From JBELHR01 sp042091275 (GTDB lineage: Bacteria > Bacteroidota > Bacteroidia > Flavobacteriales > Flavobacteriaceae), in assembly GCA_042091275.1 (NCBI GenBank), contig JBELHR010000002.1:1-64000 (forward strand): a DNA stretch of 64,000 bases. Reading direction: 5' to 3'. The notes beneath the pieces are model-generated. The model did not search any database, had not been told where the DNA came from, and saw only the letters and a list, made by a program, of their open reading frames with translations. Shown here in pieces: positions 59,795 through 64,000 of this stretch; position 1 is the first letter of the stretch; every line of letters starts with the position of its first letter. A program made the translations under genes and the position numbers.

Positions 59795-60978
59795 ATATAT
59801 TAGTTATCAATTCGGGAAGTTCCTCTATAAAATTTCAACTCATTCAAATGCCGGAGCAAGATTTGATTTGTCAAGGTTTGGTGGAGCGGATTGGTTTGTC
59901 AGATAGTGAGGTGAAGTATCAGACTAAGAAGGTGAAAAAGAAGTTTACTCAATCCATAGGGAATCATAAAGAAGGATTGAATTTTTTAGCAGACTTACTT
60001 TTAGACCCCGACTTAGGGGTTATTGAGGATAAATCTCATATCGATTGTGTAGGTCACAGAGTGGTACATGGCGGTTCCAGTTTTTCAAAAACTACGGTAA
60101 TTAACGAGGAGGTAAAAGCTAAAATAGCGGCACTTTTTAGTTTAGCTCCCCTTCACAATCCAGCAAATTTGCAAGGCATCGAGGTGGCTGAGGCGATTTT
60201 TGATACTGCTGTTCAAGTAGCTGTTTTTGATACTGCATTTCATCAAAGTATCCCCGAACTTGCTTATCGCTATGCTATAGATAAGGAAATTGCCGATCGA
60301 GAGGGCATCAGGGTTTATGGTTTTCACGGTACAAGTCATCGCTATGTTTCTCAAAAAGCCATAGAGTTTTTGGGCAGGGATAAATCTGAAAAACTAATCA
60401 GTATTCATCTTGGAAACGGTTGTAGTATTACGGCTATTAAAGATGGTAAAAGTGTAGATCATTCTCTTGGTTTTGGTCCTGTAAATGGTCTAGTGATGGG
60501 AACGCGAAGTGGCGATATCGATCAGTCTGTTATCTTTTATTTAATGGACAAATTAAACTATAGCCTAGAAGAAGCCAGTGAATTTTGTCAAAAGAAAGCA
60601 GGTATGCTCGGCTTAACAGGAATGAGTGATTTGCGAGATATTGAACAAAAAGCGGAGGAGGGAGACAGAGATTGCCAATTGGCCTTGGAGATAAATGCTT
60701 ATCGAATTAAAAAATTTATCGGAGCTTATATAGCGGTTATGGATGGGGTAGATGCTATCTTATTTACCGCTGGAATAGGAGAGAACTCTAGTCTCATTCG
60801 CTCTCTTGTTTGCTCTAATATGAAGCATTTAGGAATTCGTATCAACGCAGAAAGTAATGCCCTCCGATCTTCTTCGATTAGATCTATTGCAGAGATGGAT
60901 TCTCCGGTGGATATTTTGGTTTGTCCGACTAATGAAGAATTAGAAATTGCACGACAGGCCTTTGACTTATTGACATAA
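59791..60978 (+). CDS. ackA: Acetate kinase
   Basis: Converts acetyl phosphate and ADP to acetate and ATP. The 395-residue ASKHA-fold kinase has NILVINSGSSSIKFQL, VGHRVVHGG, AVFDTAFHQSIPELAYRYA, YGFHGTSHRYVSQKA, HLGNGCS and DFGRVFTAGIGENS-type (LFTAGIGENS) motifs. It follows pta with an ATGA overlap and ends at a terminator. Confidence 0.97.
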   Translation: MNILVINSGSSSIKFQLIQMPEQDLICQGLVERIGLSDSEVKYQTKKVKKKFTQSIGNHKEGLNFLADLLLDPDLGVIEDKSHIDCVGHRVVHGGSSFSKTTVINEEVKAKIAALFSLAPLHNPANLQGIEVAEAIFDTAVQVAVFDTAFHQSIPELAYRYAIDKEIADREGIRVYGFHGTSHRYVSQKAIEFLGRDKSEKLISIHLGNGCSITAIKDGKSVDHSLGFGPVNGLVMGTRSGDIDQSVIFYLMDKLNYSLEEASEFCQKKAGMLGLTGMSDLRDIEQKAEEGDRDCQLALEINAYRIKKFIGAYIAVMDGVDAILFTAGIGENSSLIRSLVCSNMKHLGIRINAESNALRSSSIRSIAEMDSPVDILVCPTNEELEIARQAFDLLT

Positions 60979-60980
60979 AA

Positions 60981-61005
60981 AAAACACCGCTGAGGCGGTG
61001 TTTTT
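60981..61005. terminator. Terminator between ackA and pdhC
   Basis: AAAACACCGC (60981-60990) pairs with GCGGTGTTTT (60995-61004) around TGAG, with A and T runs on both sides; it serves both convergent genes. Confidence 0.9.
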
Positions 61006-61022
61006 CTTATATAAATCGCTAA

Positions 61023-62663
61023 TTAAGCGAGCATAGTAACTGGATTCTCTATAAAATGTTTCAGAGTTTGTAGGAACTGAGCACCTGTAGCTCCATCCAC
61101 AGTTCTGTGATCGCAAGCTAGAGTTACTTTCATGATATTACCTACAACAATAGCTCCATCTTTTACAACAGGTTGCTGGCTGATAGCACCAACCGACAAG
61201 ATTGCACTATTTGGCTGATTGATAATAGAGGTAAATTCACTAATTCCAAACATTCCTAAATTGGAAACGGTAAAAGTAGATCCTTCCATTTCTTTAGGCT
61301 GTAACTTTTTTGTTTTTGCTTTGACAGCAAGCTCTTTGACTTGAGCACCAATTTGAGTTAAGCTCTGAAGATTTGTGTTTCTTACCACTGGTACAACGAG
61401 TCCATCTTCTACGGCAACGGCTACACCTACATTTACTTGGTGATTAATTATCGTGTGACTTTCTGTCCATTGGGTATTGACTTGAGGATGCTTTTTCAAG
61501 GCCATAGCACTTGCTTTTACAACCAAGTCGTTAAAGGAAACTTTAGTATCTGGAAGACTGTTAATAGCCTTTCTCGAAGTTATAGCTTCATCCATATTAA
61601 TCTCAATAGTGAGGTAATAATGAGGAGCAGTAAATTTAGATTCTCCTAGACGTCTTGCGATAGTTTTTCTCATTTGAGAATTTTTGACTTCTTCGCTTCC
61701 TTCCTGCGGAACTACTATAGTTGAAGATGTAGTCTTAGCTTCGGCTTTAACCGCTACTGGTACTTCTGCAGGAGCAGCTACCGGATTAAAGAACTCAACA
61801 TCTTTTTTTATGATTCTTCCGTGATCTCCACTACCTTTTACAGTAGCTAAATTGATTCCTTTGTCTGATGCTATTTTCTTAGCAAGTGGAGATGCAATTA
61901 TTCTACCCGTATTTACAATGGGAGCTGCTTCTGACACAATGGGAGCTTTTGACTCTTGTACTGGTTTTGGCTCTTCCTTAGCAGGTTTTTCTGTTTCTTG
62001 TGGGCTTTCAGCTTTTGACGCTGTATTTTCTCCACCAGATCCAAATGCGGCAAGCGCTGCGTCTACATCTGCACCTTGATCTCCTATGATGGCTAAGATG
62101 CTATCTACAGGAGCACTTTCTCCAACAGCTAGTCCGATATATAACAGAACCCCTTCGTTAAAGGACTCAAATTCCATCGTTGCTTTGTCGGTTTCGATTT
62201 CAGCTAAAATATCCCCTTCTTCAACCGTATCACCCACATTTTTTAACCATGTTGCCACGGTTCCTTCGGTCATGGTATCACTGAGTCTTGGCATAGTAAT
62301 AACCTTCAAATTCGAAGGCATTTCCTTCTTAGTTTCGGCAACCGCTGTAGCTGCTTCTTCTTTTACCGGTGCTTCTTCGACTTCTGGACTTGATCCTCCG
62401 TCTAAAAGTGCAGAGATATCTTCCCCTTTTTCACCAATAATGGCTAATAAGCTATCTACAGGAGCAGCATCCCCCTCTGGAACACCTATATATAATAAGG
62501 TTCCTTCGTTAAAGGATTCAAACTCCATAGTTGCTTTGTCCGTCTCAATTTCTGCGAGAATATCACCCTCTTCAACGGCGTCACCAACGTTTTTCAACCA
62601 AGTAGCAACTGTACCTTCTGTCATGGTATCGCTCAGTCGCGGCATATTAATTACTGTAGCCAT
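61023..62663 (-). CDS. pdhC: Pyruvate dehydrogenase E2 (dihydrolipoamide acetyltransferase)
   Basis: Transfers the acetyl group to CoA in the pyruvate dehydrogenase complex. The 546-residue protein has two lipoyl domains (about 3-83 and 120-200) with lipoyl lysines K43 and K160 in EIETDKATME, alanine/proline/glutamate-rich linkers, an E3-binding domain (256-290, RIIASPLAKKIASDKGINL) and the catalytic domain ending LACDHRTVDGATGAQFL with the active-site His. It follows the E1-alpha gene after 9 bp. Confidence 0.96.
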   Translation of the reverse strand: MATVINMPRLSDTMTEGTVATWLKNVGDAVEEGDILAEIETDKATMEFESFNEGTLLYIGVPEGDAAPVDSLLAIIGEKGEDISALLDGGSSPEVEEAPVKEEAATAVAETKKEMPSNLKVITMPRLSDTMTEGTVATWLKNVGDTVEEGDILAEIETDKATMEFESFNEGVLLYIGLAVGESAPVDSILAIIGDQGADVDAALAAFGSGGENTASKAESPQETEKPAKEEPKPVQESKAPIVSEAAPIVNTGRIIASPLAKKIASDKGINLATVKGSGDHGRIIKKDVEFFNPVAAPAEVPVAVKAEAKTTSSTIVVPQEGSEEVKNSQMRKTIARRLGESKFTAPHYYLTIEINMDEAITSRKAINSLPDTKVSFNDLVVKASAMALKKHPQVNTQWTESHTIINHQVNVGVAVAVEDGLVVPVVRNTNLQSLTQIGAQVKELAVKAKTKKLQPKEMEGSTFTVSNLGMFGISEFTSIINQPNSAILSVGAISQQPVVKDGAIVVGNIMKVTLACDHRTVDGATGAQFLQTLKHFIENPVTMLA

Positions 62664-62672
62664 AAGTCTTAA

Positions 62673-63662
62673 TTATTTAATGAAAGGATAATCTTCTTGA
62701 GCATAAACTATATCGTGAAGAAGTGAAACGTCAGGAAAATCAGATTCCTCCGCGAATTTTTCACATTCTTTTACCTTGTCTTTGACCTCTTGATCCCAAA
62801 CTTTAATTTCTTCTAAAGTAGCGTAGTTATTTTCTAAAATAACATCCTTTACTTGAGTGATAGGATCTATTTTTTTGTATTCTTCAACTTCTTGTTTTGT
62901 TCTGTAGTGCTGGGCATCAGACATAGAGTGTCCTCTGTAGCGGTAGGTTTTCATTTCCAAGAATGTCGGTCCATCTCCTCTTCTGGCTCTATCAATAGCT
63001 TCGTCCATTGCCTCTGCTACTTTTACTGGATTCATTCCATCTACAGGTCCACAAGGCATCTCATAACCCAAACCGAGTTTCCAGATGTCTTCGTGGTTGG
63101 CTGTTCTCGAAACCGATGTTCCCATAGCGTAACCGTTATTCTCAACGATGAATACTACTGGTAGTTTCCAATTCATAGCCATATTGAAAGTTTCGTGCAA
63201 AGATCCTTGTCTCGCTGCACCGTCCCCGAAGTAAGTAAGTGTAACTGCCTTTCTGTCGTAGTATTGATCGGCAAATGCTAGACCAGCTCCTAAAGGAATT
63301 TGACCTCCTACGATCCCGTGACCTCCATAAAAATTGTGTTCTTTTGAAAATATATGCATAGAACCTCCTAAACCTTGAGAAGTCCCTGTTTTTTTACCGT
63401 ATAATTCTGCCATAACACGTTTAGGATCTGCTCCCAGTCCAATTGGTTGGACGTGATTTCTATATGCAGTAATCATTTTATCTTTGGTTGTATCCATGGC
63501 GTGAAGAGCTCCTGCCAATACAGCCTCCTGACCATTATACAAGTGGAGAAATCCACGAACTTTTTGCTGAATGTATACAGATGCAAGTTTGTCTTCAAAC
63601 TTTCTCCAGAAAAACATATCCTTATACCACTGGATGTAAGTCTCTTTTGTGATTTCTTTCAT
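62673..63662 (-). CDS. pdhA: Pyruvate dehydrogenase E1, alpha subunit
   Basis: Carries out the thiamine diphosphate-dependent decarboxylation with the beta subunit, whose gene is not in this window. The 329-residue protein has GFLHLYNGQEAV, MITAYRNHVQPIGLGAD, GLGGSMHIFSKEHNFYGGHGIVGGQIPLGAGLAFA, FGDGAARQGSLHETFNMAMNWKLPVVFIVENNGYAMGTSV (TPP motif GDG...NN) and TYRYRGHSMSDAQHYR, the phosphorylation-loop-like segment. Co-transcribed with pdhC. Confidence 0.97.
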   Translation of the reverse strand: MKEITKETYIQWYKDMFFWRKFEDKLASVYIQQKVRGFLHLYNGQEAVLAGALHAMDTTKDKMITAYRNHVQPIGLGADPKRVMAELYGKKTGTSQGLGGSMHIFSKEHNFYGGHGIVGGQIPLGAGLAFADQYYDRKAVTLTYFGDGAARQGSLHETFNMAMNWKLPVVFIVENNGYAMGTSVSRTANHEDIWKLGLGYEMPCGPVDGMNPVKVAEAMDEAIDRARRGDGPTFLEMKTYRYRGHSMSDAQHYRTKQEVEEYKKIDPITQVKDVILENNYATLEEIKVWDQEVKDKVKECEKFAEESDFPDVSLLHDIVYAQEDYPFIK

Positions 63663-63688
63663 ACTATTTAATTCTAAAAAATGTGAAA

Positions 63689-63696
63689 CAAAAATA
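63689..63696 (-). promoter_or_regulatory. -7 box of pdhA-pdhC
   Basis: TATTTTTG on the minus strand, 26 bp before the pdhA ATG. Confidence 0.5.
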
Positions 63697-63788
63697 GCTA
63701 TTTACAAGAGGTTTAAAAAATTAAAAAGCCCTTTTTTTCGCCCTACAGATTAAAAGTTCCGAAAAGGTTATCGTATGCTATTAAAACA

Positions 63789-63815
63789 AAAAACCTAGGG
63801 GTTACCTAGGTTTTT
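63789..63815. terminator. Terminator after gcvP
   Basis: AAAACCTAGG-type stem (63789-63799) pairs with 63805-63815 around GGTTA. On the minus strand it is followed by a U-rich run and ends the gcvP transcript. Confidence 0.8.
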
Positions 63816-63840
63816 GATAAAGATATACTTCGATAAATGT

Positions 63841-64000
63841 TTATTTATCAATATAGTCGCTTATTGGATTACAAGAACATATCAAGTTTCTGTCCCCGAA
63901 TGCTTCGTTTACACGACGAACAGTAGGCCAAAATTTATTAGAAGATAAGCCCTCGATTGGAAAGGCAGCGACCTTTCTAGAGTAAGGCAAAGTCCACTCG
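63841..64000 (-). CDS. gcvP: Glycine dehydrogenase (decarboxylating), C-terminal end
   Basis: The final 53 codons are visible before the window edge: PYSRKVAAFPIEG, NKFWPTVRRVNEAFGDRNL and CSCNPISDYIDK, then TAA. These are the conserved C-terminal residues of P-protein, which decarboxylates glycine in the glycine cleavage system. The gene is partial only because the window ends. It was too short here to be listed as a long frame but is unambiguous by sequence. Confidence 0.93.
   Translation of the reverse strand, partial: EWTLPYSRKVAAFPIEGLSSNKFWPTVRRVNEAFGDRNLICSCNPISDYIDK

Noticed and set aside
61852..62691. Long plus-strand frames opposite pdhC
   Set aside because: Mirror images of the repetitive lipoyl and linker coding sequence; no homologous features.
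1..64000. CRISPR arrays, insertion sequences, prophage, toxin-antitoxin or defence genes
   Set aside because: No regularly spaced direct repeats, transposase, integrase or defence-type domains were seen.

Overview
This is chromosomal DNA of a member of Bacteroidota, most likely class Flavobacteriia. The evidence is an AT-rich base composition, a GSII/GSIII glutamine synthetase pair, a gliding-associated GldI-type isomerase, a Bacteroidota-type SecA, Wza/Wzc-type export genes, and many promoters with the TAnnTTTG -7 box (often with TTG 18-23 bp upstream). It is a scaffold with two runs of exactly 100 N (43501-43600 and 51777-51876); each interrupts a gene. No phage, insertion sequence, CRISPR array or integrative element is visible. 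Almost every gene is a housekeeping or typical flavobacterial gene.

Layout. 1-2200: a nested inverted repeat, a terminator and tRNA-Arg(ACG), then small proteins including a 49-residue one, and a Na+/Ca2+ exchanger. 2200-7990: divergent glutamine synthetases of type II and type III, then purM and prfA. 8000-12700: the thrS-infC-rpmI-rplT operon (infC appears to start on a non-AUG codon), cmk and queE. 12790-17400: a lipoprotein and a cupin, folD, ffh, msrB and a hydrolase. 17450-28470: a UMF1-type transporter, the purB-lipoprotein-TerC-M1 peptidase set, mnmA and a nitronate monooxygenase-like gene, a half-size TauE, a lytic transglycosylase, a hydrolase and mtaB.

28500-36150: a lone peptide-binding lipoprotein, then a long leftward set of TPR protein, ribH, a small membrane protein, mutL, two rhomboid proteases and an EEP-family phosphatase. 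The mutL product keeps its ATPase motifs but has lost the usual endonuclease residues. 36200-42850: recF and a DciA-like gene, ndk, a PhoD-like phosphatase, then nrnA-gldI-FKBP-cyclophilin/FKBP, a three-isomerase envelope-folding cluster. 42870-51490: meaB (gapped), cysS-yidD-lgt, secA, a DUF2795 protein, a PduO-type cobalamin adenosyltransferase and a methyltransferase.

51550-64000: a compact polysaccharide export module (Wza-like, Wzc-like kinase, sugar transferase), histidine degradation genes hutI and hutG, pta-ackA, the pyruvate dehydrogenase E1-alpha and E2 genes, and the 3' end of gcvP at the right edge.

No clearly new multi-gene system was found. The observations most worth following are the AUA-type infC start, the nuclease-motif-deficient MutL, the compensated tRNA elbow change, the nested inverted repeat, the unannotated 49-residue ORF and the isomerase cluster.
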